Origin: Bursaphelenchus xylophilus
Lineage: Eukaryota > Nematoda > Chromadorea > Rhabditida > Aphelenchoididae
Assembly: GCA_904066235.2 (NCBI GenBank)
Contig: CAJFCV020000006.1
Span: forward strand, 8,246,001-8,310,000
Reading direction: 5' to 3'
DNA: 64,000 bases
Part shown: positions 47,549 through 59,164 of the stretch, piece after piece
Layout: every line of letters begins with the position of its first letter
Numbering within the stretch: position 1 is the stretch's first letter
Notes under the pieces: generated by a model
The model's database searches: none
The model's input: the letters and a program-made list of their open reading frames with translations, nothing else
Told to the model about the DNA's origin: nothing
Translations under genes and position numbers: made by a program

Positions 47549-48703
47549 AGGAACATTGTATTACCCAACCGTATTACGATAAGATCATTGCAGTCCAGTA
47601 CTGATGAATTTTTTGTGTTTTTCGTTTCAACCATCCTTTACAATAACATCCAACTTCAAAATCTCACCCTAGTTTTCTTCGATCCAGGGTCGGCGCGGGT
47701 CTCGAGCGGAAAATCCCTGAGTTTTGGCATTGTGTGGCAAGACAATATCTTTATTATTTTTGTCCAAGTTTCAAAGTAAAACATCCTTTCGATGTAACAG
47801 CGACATCAAACGGCTCTTTTCGATCATGTTACTGTAGCGTCGTTACAGTAATCCACATGTTACAGTAGTCCATCGACTGTAAAGCGTCTTCTCATCTCTC
47901 TCCCGGTGTTATATTAACCTTGCTCTGGTGTGTCTCGGCAATCTCTCCGATCTCTTTTGTACCGTGTAATTGGCCCCGTCGGGCCGTTTATGTATTTATT
48001 ACCCAAAAATATATAAATGTTAATAAAGAAAGGGGTCAGACCAGCAGTTTCTGTACAGTACACAAGTATTTATATCCAAAATGTGTTATCTTGGCTTTCG
48101 ACCTTCATTTTGCATACTGCTTTTCTTGTTCAAATGTCATGCGAAGCCTCTTTTCGTTGTTACACTTGACACCTCCTGATGTATAATATCGGGGACATGA
48201 CATCGCCTAAAGCACCTCCCATTCAGATACATGAATATTCTTAAAACTGTCTTCCTCGTCTACTTTATCCTCCGGCATTTTGATTATTCGAAGAAATAAA
48301 CCTTTACAGGCGGCACTCAATCCTCATGGAGAATATAATTTTCGACTTTGGCGAGGTGGTTAAAGCCTTATCATAAATTCGACTTATAGCCATGGTTCAC
48401 GTCAAAACGTAATAAGAATTAGGAGTTTGACGAATCCACTAGGATTGGTTTCTCAATTTTAGCTTATTTTGATATGGAGCCCTCGATAATTAAGTTGTTG
48501 TTTTCCGAGAATAGAAGCGATATTAATGTAAATAAATGAAATAGGAACACTGCTGTAGTTAAAACTATGGGATATGGGGTAAACAATTAGAGAAGCAGGA
48601 ACTGCATGTTAATGGCTAGTAAAGAGTTGGATTGGCCCACAAATCTGGTCTAGTTGGGTTTGCTACCAATCCAGCTCTTTGAATTGCCATTTACAGGGGA
48701 AGT
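47549..48703. other. 3' flank and intergenic region
   Basis: About 1.15 kb of non-coding sequence after the NPDC1-like gene. A cluster of TTACAGTA / TACTGTA-type motifs lies at about 47825-47881. No gene is visible. Confidence 0.45.
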
Positions 48704-48959
48704 ACTCCAAGTGCGACGCTCAGATTCTCTTTAAATTTGTGCACGGTCGGGTATGGACTACATATCAATTCCTGAACGTTTTAGCTCGCGCTTTCGCCGA
48801 GATATCGAACGATTTTTGCCGCCGAGAGAGCACGCTAAACGTGGAGAGCGGTCAGAGAGAAAAACGCTTTTTGGCCATAACTTTGGCAGTTTCGTGCGGA
48901 AAAATTTGATTTTTTGTAGTCATCAAAATCTGAGCGTCGCACTTGGAGTACTTCCCCTG
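48704..48959. mobile_element. PIF/Harbinger-like MITE, 256 bp, TTA target duplication
   Basis: The ends are inverted repeats of about 33 bp beginning CAGGGGAAGTACTCCAAGTG and continuing CGACGCTCAGAT. Both sides are flanked by TTA (48701-48703 and 48960-48962), the 3-bp duplication expected of PIF/Harbinger transposons. The interior has no transposase remnant. The sharp, nearly perfect ends indicate a fairly recent insertion. Confidence 0.85.
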
Positions 48960-49178
48960 TTAGGTTATTTGAATACTACTCCCATGCCAATTACTCCAGC
49001 TATCTGACTAGTCGTTTATTCGGATTGTTGGCCCGGTCCAAATGTTTCGCCATTCGGATGGTTTAGTCAGCAGATTACAAATAAATTCGATCTGTCCGAA
49101 ATAAATGGCTGCTTGGTTTTCGCTTTTGCGGGCCGACTCTTTTTAGCATCCCTTCGTATTTTACTCTTCTTTTTGTAG

Positions 49179-49687
49179 ATGAAACAATTGCTCACTGTAA
49201 TTACCTCTCTCCGCAAATTGAATGCAGATCTAAGCAACGTAATCGATGTGATAAACAATTTAATTGGGCAAATTAGAGAAGTCGAGTCCTTGGATCCCTC
49301 AGAACTTGTAGTCAAAACCTTGGGCCTACTGTATCTAAGTGCTTCCGAAGAAATGGAGAAGTTAAAAGTAATATAAATCATATTTCCAACGTTTTCTAGG
49401 AATTTATGGACAAGCTTGCGGGATTCATTCAAATTCTGACCGAGAAATTAATGGATTCTGAGGAAATTCCATCTGAAACATACCTAAATGACATCACCAT
49501 CCTTCTACAACATCTTTCAATGATCTACAATGAGCATACGAAGGTGATTGATCAACTGCACGATCCTAAAGTACGGAATTTCGAGCCGTTTTCGACAAAA
49601 TTGAATATAATCGAAGGTGATTATGATGTTGTTTGCGCATTACAACGACTTCGCTCAGATCTCACATTATATAAAGGTGACCAATAG
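49179..49687 (+). CDS. Hypothetical helical protein, about 158 aa
   Basis: Two exons, 49179-49367 and 49400-49687, are joined by a 32-nt intron with GTAATA and TTTTCTAG borders and give 158 residues in phase. The product is almost wholly alpha-helical with heptad-like hydrophobic spacing (LRKLNADLSNVIDVINNLIG; MDKLAGFIQILTEKLMD), suggesting a coiled-coil or helical-bundle subunit of a larger complex. The ATG follows directly after a TTTTTGTAG acceptor, so it could be trans-spliced there or have an earlier exon. I do not recognise the family. Confidence 0.6.
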
Positions 49688-50228
49688 ATTAAAAGTTCTC
49701 TTATCACATCTAAATTAATTTGCTTTTGATATATTGCATATTTATGGTCATTTTCTCAATAAATTTATTTCGTATGTACAAGTATTTACATTGGGATTTT
49801 ATGTACAATATCATATGTATATATCCATGCCTTATGAGTCGTCTTCGGATTTGTTGGGTTGTAATTGGAGGGGGAGTCTTTTGAAGGGGGTCATGTTCGA
49901 TTTGATCAGGAGACAATTTGCGGTTGACTTGTGGCCGAACCTTAAGAATAAGGCAAAATTAATTGCGTCTCTACTACACACGAGGCTTCAGCAGTTTTTC
50001 ATTGGCGTATACTGAATCTATTGCTTGTAATCTACTTATTCGACCATCCAAAAAAAGGCTCGCCAAATTGTGGGATTACTATCAAAAACATTCAATAGAG
50101 GTTTTTAGGCCAATCCCACCCTTCGGCTAATAAACGGTTGGACAAGTAAATTACAAGCTATGAGTTCGAAACAAAACTCCATGAAAGACATCTACTATCT
50201 TATACTATAAAAAATCTCTCGCAAAGCC
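49688..50228. other. Convergent intergenic region
   Basis: This gap contains an AATAAA-type signal near 49757 and AT-rich sequence. An open 93-residue plus-strand frame at 49734-50015 resembles nothing and is probably chance. Confidence 0.45.
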
Positions 50229-52533
50229 CTACCATTTCATGAGTTTCGACGAATAAACGGTAGCCTCGGGGCCGAACAGTTGATCGGAACAAATGGCCGT
50301 GGCAGGGATCGAATTGAGGATAATCGCGAATCTGCGGAGGCGTGGGAACTCATTTGAATGTATATTCCACCAATCCTGGAGGGAAGAATTCCGTTCTATG
50401 CATTCCATCTTCGAGAACTGATCCAATTCACACTTCAAGGTCACCGAAAAGGAGAGTCTGAAGTTGAGATCGTTCTCTTCCCTCATCGACGGGATATTCC
50501 TCCAGATATCGATGGGTTTGGTCGACTTCTGCGAGGGTTTATGATCTTCCATCTTCTCTTCTGAGGCTACAACATCTTTTGTGACCTCCGCAACCACCTC
50601 CTTCACTTCTTTCGGAGCCACTTTTAAGCATCCATTGTCCTGTTGTTGATTGTCCACTTGATTTATCATTAATTCGAACATTTGTGTGAAATGCGTAGCC
50701 GGTTCTTCTTTTCTCTCCACCTGCGGCTGTACTTTGAGGGCACAATTCAATGCAAAATCCAAGAAATCCCCTTCCAAGTTGACCCAATCCAGTCCATTGC
50801 AATCTGGTCGATTTCTGAACCGGGGATCAACCACTGTGCACAACATGAGGAACTTGTTCACTCGGATTTGTTCACAAATATAGGCGAGTTCTTGTCGGAT
50901 TGTGTTGACAAACACTTCGATCACTCCTCCAGCTGTGTGATGGTAACAATCCACAAAGGATTTGAGTTTGAGAAAAGTCGGAAAGTAGGCCGACGCGCAA
51001 TCTTTAGAGAGCTGAAAAAAATAAATGCTATTATTACATCAAAAAATTATAAATCGCATCCGTAATGAAACTGAATTTTGCCTTACTCTTATAGCCTCTT
51101 CCCTGAATGTGAGCATGATTATCGAGAGGTGGGAGAACAGTTCTGCCTCCTCATCGTCCAGACATAACCGTGTAGTCGTCTCTTTTTTACTCAATTCCTC
51201 CGCCAGCGCGTTCAAAGTCTCCGAATTTGTGACCAAAGCCGTCAGTAATTCACAGACTCGGACCCAATTATTGTCCTGAAACCGGAATTGATACAACCGT
51301 CAACTCTGAATGACACAAATCAAGTAATATAACACAACTTACATTCCGCATAAATCGGTCGTGAAAGAACGTTTTTGTTTTCGAATGTTTCTTGTAATTC
51401 TCGATGAGATTTCGGGCGCGAGTGATCATAAACTGTACACATTCCACATCCAGAGCCCTCTGAACCACTCGCGATATAACTCTTGCACCACATTCAAAGC
51501 TGCAGACAATGAAAACAAATCATCACATAATCACAATCACATACCTATTTACATTCAAAAGGCGAGAGATATTTACAAAGCTGCCGTTATGGCATATTGC
51601 GACCAACTTGTTGATATCAACATGCATTTCCCTCAGCTTTTGTCGTAATCTTTCGGCGACATCAAGATCTGAGGTGGAAGGACCAAAGGAATTTGAAAAC
51701 AAGATCCCGCTCACATCCTTGTATTCGTCCGTCAGATGGTGGGAGGAGAAACTAAAATGCACTTTCATTAATTATGTCATCCATATATCATTATATTACA
51801 CTAGATAAATGATTATTATGTCCTTGAACTCTATAAAACGACTTACGTAATAAGGTTGTCGAAGTCGCTAGCCAGCCAATCGGCGGTCAGGGAGAAGAAT
51901 TCTTTATTTTTTGGCGTTACTGGATATGAGATACGATTAGATTCCCTTTCGCTGACGATACAACCATAGTGTGTTCGAGACTTCATCTAAACACGAACAT
52001 AAAAAAGATGGAAGAACTTACTTTGTAAGCGGGATACGATGCTGCCATTAAGCTTTGGAATTCAGGAGACGCGAGAACCGCGTCAAAGTCGGCCATGCAG
52101 CGGAGGATCAGACAAAGAACGTGTCTGTCGGCGTCCAACTCAACTTTCCGGGTCTGATGGACGGCCGTGGACACAACAGGAGATTTACTCTCGGATATTG
52201 ACTAAAAACAGACATTGCGTGCCAAAAATCAAAACAGTAAATTTACCCAATATAAAACAAACACCTCCAAAAATGAGAATAAACGCTTACTTTCGGCGGC
52301 CGAACATTGGGGACGATTCTCTGAGGTTTTCGGTTCGGATATGCCTTCTGGTAAGAGACGTCTTTATGCGCGGTCCGCAGATGATCGTGCATTGTTTTGG
52401 TGCTCTTATCCGACCGGACCCTTAACTGGCCACACAGTTTACATTTGGCCCCACCAACGGTTTCGGTGAAATATTTCCAGACCTCCGACCGATTTGAGCC
52501 GGATTTGGGGCCCTCAACCACTGTAACTGGCAT
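50229..52533 (-). CDS. BED-finger, hAT-transposase-derived protein
   Basis: About seven exons on the minus strand (52291-52533, 52022-52201, then further exons to TAG at 50229-50231). Near the N-terminus is a BED zinc finger: VWKYF, then C-K-L-C, then a MHDHLRTAH histidine pair. The rest follows the hAT transposase layout. It ends in the dimerisation domain LQDWWNIHSNEFPRLRRFA and LNSIPATAICSDQLFG, the counterpart of the family W-W...FP-L-A...I-P-A-T-S-A-S-E-R-L-F. The catalytic positions look lost: VAICHNGSF stands where the family has a D-N-x-x-N motif. No inverted repeats flank it and it has ordinary short introns. It is best read as a domesticated DNA-binding protein of the ZBED/bed type. 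The start at 52533 is the first ATG after a TTTTAG at 52589. Confidence 0.82.
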
Positions 52534-54229
52534 GGTTGAGGGCTCCGAATCACTTGGTAAGCCCGCCAATGCGATGTTAGAGGGGCTGAGGCTAAAATAT
52601 GGCAAGTCTTTGAAAAAGCAATAACCTCGATGCTGTACTCGAACAATAACGTCAAAATATTAGATTTTAGGCACCAAAAATATTCAACACAACCAAATTA
52701 AATAAAAAATTGTTTTGAATTCGTATTTTACAAAAAACGGGTTTCGAAACTTTTGTGCTGTCCATCACATCCGGTTTTTACCCAGCCGTTAAATTTAGAT
52801 GGTCAAAAAAAGTAAAAAACACGTTTGAAGAAAGGTCATGTTATTAAAAACACTTCAAAAATAACTCCAATATTGTGCAACTCAACTAAAAATAGATAAA
52901 AAAAAACATGTGACCATTAAAACGGACGTTTAATAATTTACTCGTGCAATTCGCTGAACAATTACTCATAAAAAATACCGTGGATTAACTTGCATAGAAT
53001 TACCGAATATTCGGAAAAAACCCGCTCAGATTGTTGAACAATACAAGATATACCTCAAAGAGAAGTTTAGAGCAAAAACAGTTTGCAAATCACGGTAAAC
53101 AACCCAAAAACCACTGGAACGCCGAGTTGAACAAGTCCAAACAAAGCTCGACAACAATCCCCGCACACAGAATAATTGGCATTACGCAACGCCCAAGGTG
53201 AGAGCCGGTTGTGGGGGATATTATCCATCCCGACCACCTCTTCACAGAGATCATAAGAACGGGGTGGATGGGAAAAGGGCGCGCGGTCAGCTGAAAAAAC
53301 GACGAGGCTGCCAAAAACAAGTCGGTCAGGTGACGACGCGGTTTAAAGCGCTCTTTTTCGTTTCGCGTTGTTTCGCAACGCCACTAAATCGGCGCTCCTT
53401 GTTGTCGTGGTGGGAGAGGGGCAAAAGGAAGGTCATATAAAATCGGATTCGGATCTTTTGCGCAATTGGCATTGGCGTTTTGTTGCAGTGAAGAGATTTT
53501 TTCGTTCGCGGACACAAGGAAGGATCAGTGGAAACATGGCAGGCTGCGCCCGATATTATGGAATGCAGAGGAGTTTGTTTGATTGACAGAAATATAAATT
53601 TTGGAAATCCCACGAAAGTGGAGAGACTGATTCTGATTATATTTGTGACGACGTTAGCTTGATGTATACGAAAATGATTGAGTATTACACCTGTCGATTG
53701 ATCGTGCAGCCTTCTTGCGCAGATTTAAATTTTAAAACTAAATACGATTGCTTCCCATGTAGAAGTAGTTACAAATTGGATAAAAAGATTATTTTATGTC
53801 ATTTTTATAGCCATAATCCTTTGTCACCAATGCTTGGTATTTTTGAGATGGATGGCATAACTTGCAATAATGTATAACAACTTCCTACTGCATTAATCCA
53901 AAACAATTCTATTTGCATCCAATCTCTTTTTGAACGGATATTTTGCATAATTCTTCCTGTCAAAATCACAATACTAAAGTTTTCTGTCACTCGGGCGCAG
54001 GTCGGGGAGACTCTTCCTTTCACGCGTGACGTCCAACCTCGAAATTTTTGTTCATTCTTTTGGGTATTTTTTGCGGGGAAACTAATGATGAAAGCAGCGA
54101 AAGTTATCGGAAGTAAATCTTGTTCCTTTCAGTTGTTGAACACACCACCATCTGCAGTCACACAGCCATCGAACATAAGGAGCTGGTGTCTACAACAACC
54201 CGCTCTGGTCAGTCCTGTACCCAAATTTC
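52534..54229. other. Divergent intergenic region, about 1.7 kb
   Basis: Promoter region between the BED/hAT gene (-) and exportin-5 (+). Short chance frames only. GC content rises between about 53190 and 53550. Confidence 0.45.
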
Positions 54230-57200
54230 ATGAAATCTGTATCCAATGATGTCGAACGAGTTGTCAATGCAATCCGCGCCATACAGGATATCAAGACTCC
54301 ACAAACCGAGCGTCATAAACTTACTCAGGTACGTGTTTTGTCATGAAAAATATGTTATTTTCGCGTTTAGGCGTTGGAAGCTTTGAAGGAAGGACCCACA
54401 GCCGAATCCATTCCCATTGCCTTCGGATTGGTTACATACTCGGATCGATTGATTGCTCACGCGGGCTTGAACATTGTTGAAGATGTGATCAAGTAAGCGG
54501 GGAAACTTTATTTTTCCTTTAGTTAATGTTTGGGTGTTTAGGGGATATCAGTGATTGGCATACGGTATTTGAGATTTTTGAATTTTTTGTTTTCTTCAGG
54601 TGTTTTTGTTGTACTAGCTAAGTGTTTTTGTTTTTTAGATTCAAATGGCATGAGATGTCCGTCGATGAGAAGATGCAAGTTCGGAATGGCGTTCTTGAAT
54701 GGATCTCGACTGGTGGGTACTTTATCGTTGATCTATTTTCAAATTTAGGTAATTACTCGGTCGGGTCCGTTGATTTGCCAGTCAAGACCGCCGCCTCTCG
54801 AGTATTCGCAACGATGATGGAACATGAATGGCCAGAGAATTGGCCGGAACTTGTCGACCAGTTTGTGAGTATCGTGGAGAATACCAAGCTGATCCAACAG
54901 TCTCATATGATATTCTTGATCCTTCGACGGTTAATCGAAGATGTTCTCACTTTGATTACCATCCAGAATTCGATCAGGAGAAAGGATCTTCAGAATGCCA
55001 TCAACGCTCATATCGGGAAGATTATGAAGATGGCTGTGGGTCGCCTTGTGTTATGTGTGAATGAAGGCTCAAATGAACAAAGTATTCTCCTTGCTAAGAG
55101 CGCCATCGAACTTTTATCCGAGATTTTTGACTGGGTCAGTGGAAAAGACCTGGAACCCTTCATTGATGAGATTGTGGATGTTCTCTGTTTGTATCTTCAA
55201 TTAGATCTTTGTGGAATTTATGAATGTGCCGCCTCTTCGCTTCATAAATTGGCCTCCAGAAGGCGGCAGAAGAATGATGAGCTTCCAATTGTTGTCTCCA
55301 TGTTCAGAGATCGACCAATGCAAGCAATCCTTGCTGCTTGTTCGTTGGCCGCTCGACAATCCAATTCCAGCGAAGTTCATTACAAGTTCCTCAAAGCGTT
55401 GTGCGATCTTCTCTGTTCCCTTGGTGTTCATTTGAGCGAGGTGTGGCTTCATATTACCAATCCCCCGTCCAACTTTCCCCTGTATTTGGATGCTCTTTCG
55501 GAGTTCTTTAGACATCCCAGTGTGGTAAGTATCATTTAGCAAGGCCAAAACTATTATTAACGTTACAGTACATCCGAGCGGAGATTGCCCAAGTGATGTG
55601 CGCATTTTCGAGTAACGATTCGATCAGAAGAACGGCCATCGTGTTGGAAAGAATGCCAAGTTTCTTGGTGCTAATCCCCAAGAGTCTGGAGAAGGTTGGA
55701 AACATCAACGATTCCTCAAGTCCAACTAACTTTTACTCTCTCATGGATTACGAGACCGAAGCCGATTTTATTCAAGAACATACTCGTAGGTGAAGTCAAT
55801 TATTTTGAAGATTCTTTCTTTAGGGTTACGAGATCGATGCTTCCGAATGATGAAGGAGAACATGGACACTCATTTCCCCGTTCTGTCATCATTGGTTACC
55901 GATTGGGTGAATGGAAGATGCATCAACGAAACGGAAAACGTTACCGCAACTGAATGGGATAGTATGAAAAAGTATATTACCAACTATCTCCTCAATGTAC
56001 AACAACTCGAGTTGATGAAATCGGTAAGGCCTTTTTTATTTTCTTGTTTCGTGGTTTAAGGCGTGTACAGTATAATTATTTGTCGACTAATGGAAACTCG
56101 TTTTAGGATGTGGACCAGTGGCTGTTTGTGCTGTTCAACAACGTTTACAACCGTCTTCTCACCCTGTCCAATCCCGCTGTGACCAGTGAATTACTTTCCA
56201 TTTTCTCCGCCTTCTTTGTTGTTCTCGAGAATCATCCGGAAAAGATCCCGGATGTGATTTCATTCCTTCAGCAATGTCTCAAGCTGCCAGATCCGACATC
56301 AAATCGAGGAACAGTAGATGCTTCGGCAATTTTAACCCTGAAAAGGCATTCTATCAACTTGTTGTTGAAGTTGGTTAAGAGCTTGTCGAGCGTGATCACT
56401 GTAGGTTTATTCTTGAAAATGATTGAAGAAAAGGAACCTTGTCTTGACTTATTTAATTATTGTTTTATTCTAGCCGTATGCGAGACAAGTGCTCGATGCA
56501 GTTGTAGATGTAGTCCCTTATGTATCGGCTCTTCAAAAGGCCAATCTGGTCCAAGTTCTTGCGGCTCTCAGTAATTTGGCCACGAATCCGGAGGAACAAC
56601 AATATTTCCTGGAGAATGCCCTCAGGGATAATATAGTTTACTTCCAAAGTCAAGAATTCCTCCTTTGCTCAAAGTCAGTTCGGGATTTCTTCAACTACGT
56701 GGGGATTCTGAGTCCGGTCCCAACTCGCGACAATGACCCAGGACAGGCGCAGTTCAGCGAGAATCGACTCAAGGTTGGATTTAATGAAGTTTCAGTCATT
56801 TATATTGCTTTTTCAGCTCAAATCGAACCTGTCCGCCATTGAGGGAGCCCTTTCACATGTGAATGTCCCGGAAGATCGTTCCAATCCGCTCTTTCAGCTC
56901 CTCTTACCCGTCGTTAGGAATATATTTAGATTTGTTGGGTAAGTTTTGGAATTTTACTATGTTGTGCGCTGCCTTAAACGATATTTTTCAATGTGATTGA
57001 ATACTCATTTTCAGTTGTTTGAACTCAATTTATTCCAACGAAGGGATCTCCCTGTGCCAAGGAACCTATGGGTCCCAGATATTGAAGATGTCGATGATTG
57101 AGAAGCAGCTCATGATTTGTTAGTTTTAAAAACCAAATTATGATTCTTTTGAAGTAATATGACTAATGGATCTGATTTCAGATTCGGCCAGCGAAAGCTA

Positions 57201-58608
57201 CGACGACCCGACCTCGATCTCCCCCGAGCCGGTCACTCAAATGCGACGATTCTTATTCGATATCGGCGACTTTGTTCAGAATATCATCGGGCTGACGGGA
57301 AATAAGATGAGTCGGGATTTCTATTCCCTTTCGGATGCTTCATCCCTGATTCAATCGGTGTTCATCAACGCCGAATGTGTCCCCGACTATCGACTAAGGT
57401 ACTGGGTTAAGCGGGCATGGTCTCATATCATCTGTCATTGTCCGGCTGAAAGGGTGGGAGTGGTCACGCAGATCGCTTGTGCTGTCTTCCAACATATACA
57501 GGGGTTGTTGACGGATAGATGGGCAATTGTGACGACGTTAGATCAGGGTGAGTAAATTTAGAATCGTGGTTTAGAATAATAATTATTTTATTGTTTTAGA
57601 TGGTGATGTAACCGAAGAAGAGCTACTCCAGCAACAAATGGTCGCAGTTCTGTCGAGGGAGTTTGCTGAGATGCTGAGATTATTTGTTTTTGGTCCAGGT
57701 CTCATGGTCAAAGAGGACAGTAAGAAACATCCATCTGAACTCATGACTCCTTCTTGTTTGGCCGCCCTTAAAAATGCGGTAAGTGGGTTTAGAGATAATT
57801 GGATTCGTACCTTGAGTAATGGGATTAGTTATTAATGTTGTTTTATTTCCAGACCTTGCTTGAGAGCACCGTCCTTTCCATATGCTCCTTGATCAATTGC
57901 CCCGACTCCAAGACGGTGATGAGGCTCATGCCCGTGGCCAGGACAGTCTTTGGAACGGTAAGCTACTGGAAATTGCAAATTGAAAAGTTTTCTGTCATGT
58001 TTATCGGCTTATATTATATTACTATCGGTGTTTTAGTTCCACTCAGCCTTTGATGATCAAATGGCTAAGGCTGTCCTTGTCCACATAATCAGAAGTCTCC
58101 AAGTAAATGGATCCGATGAAGAGGTGTGTGGTCCTCTGCTTGGCCTCAGCTTTAGTGTCTATGCCTGGCTGAGACCAAACCATCCGACGCTGTGGGAGAT
58201 CTTGACGGAAGTCCCGGAAAGTTCGGCCGAGAAGGTCCAAGAATTCGATTCGAAAATAATGGCCTATTCGATGAATAATGAGAATGTAATGGAGAAGAAC
58301 AAGCGGGACCTAATGCGTAAAATGCTCAAACCGGTGATTGCAGTAAGTCGCAACATATTTTTGAAGGTTTAATATCACTGTCGGGAGCACTACGCCGAAC
58401 GCGTCGCTGAAGTGAAAAGAAATTTTATTTCACGGCGGCGATGATAATTTCGATGCGACTTATTTTCCCCACATACTGGTACTTGTTACATCTGAATTAA
58501 TGCTTTCAGTTGAAAGTGGGCGAACAATTCCGTCGGACAGTCCCCCTGCGCCCCATCCGGCGGATGAACGGCGGCCCCAATAACCTGAACTCGGCCGCCA
58601 TGGTCTAA
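54230..58608 (+). CDS. Exportin-5 (XPO5), RanGTP-dependent double-stranded RNA exporter
   Basis: About 15 short-intron exons, the first at 54230-54328, 54371-54492, 54639-54712 and 54749-55524, last stop TAA at 58606-58608; roughly 1,100-1,200 residues. The N-terminal block IVEDVIKFKWHEMSVDEK, then EHEWPENWPELVDQ, FLILRRLIEDVLT and SEIFDWVSG, follow human exportin-5 in order and spacing (its HVVKFRWNGMS, REWPQHWPDML, ILLRLAEDVVTF, GYIDWVS). The C-terminal block QEFDSKIMAYS...KRDLMRKMLKPVIA...GEQFRRTVPLRPI also matches the XPO5 end (LGEQFRKEVHIKNL), which no other karyopherin has. XPO5 exports pre-miRNAs and other structured RNAs. Introns are tiny. One (54713-54748, 36 nt) is frame-preserving and stop-free, but splicing it restores the alignment to human XPO5. 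Confidence 0.93.
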
Positions 58609-59164
58609 CTTTGCTTGTATTTGCAATGAATCCTACCGTTTGTGTCTCTCCTCGTGTTCATGTGTAATCAGGCGTCTGAACATCAGATATGTTGTTGATT
58701 GTTATTGTTTCCTCCAGTCCGGGTCCCGCTTTTCCTGTTTTCTCTTCCAGATTTCTCTCAATTTCCCAGAAATGTGCCTTAAACAAGTGCTCAAGTTGTT
58801 ATAATTGGTGGTATATCTTCTAGCAGACATGGCTCTTCGTCTTTCCTTCCCCTTCTTGTAAGACCACTTCGATCACTCCCCGTGTTAATTCTTATTTATT
58901 CTTTCGATTGTTGAATCCTGAGTTTCGTATCTGAGAAATAAAAGTTATTATCATACTCCATTTCATCAGAATGGCTCCACAGACTTTTTCCAGCATCTGG
59001 AAACCCATAAAACCACTACAACTAAATTTAAAACAATGTCAGAAGTGGGAAATCTACAAAGTTTACTGTAATAATAATATTGCTGTAAATGTGAGTGAAA
59101 TCTTCAAGATCTGATATGATACGCGTATAAATCGACTATAATACAAGTTAGAAACCGGATCTAA
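58609..59164. other. Convergent 3' region, XPO5 / aminotransferase
   Basis: Contains the XPO5 3' UTR with an AATAAA near 58935 and the downstream flank of the aminotransferase gene. No gene visible. Confidence 0.55.

Noticed and set aside
49734..50015. 93-residue plus-strand frame after the helical-protein gene
   Set aside because: It overlaps a poly(A)-type signal and has no recognisable motif; a GT donor in the last codons of the upstream gene is not enough to join it.
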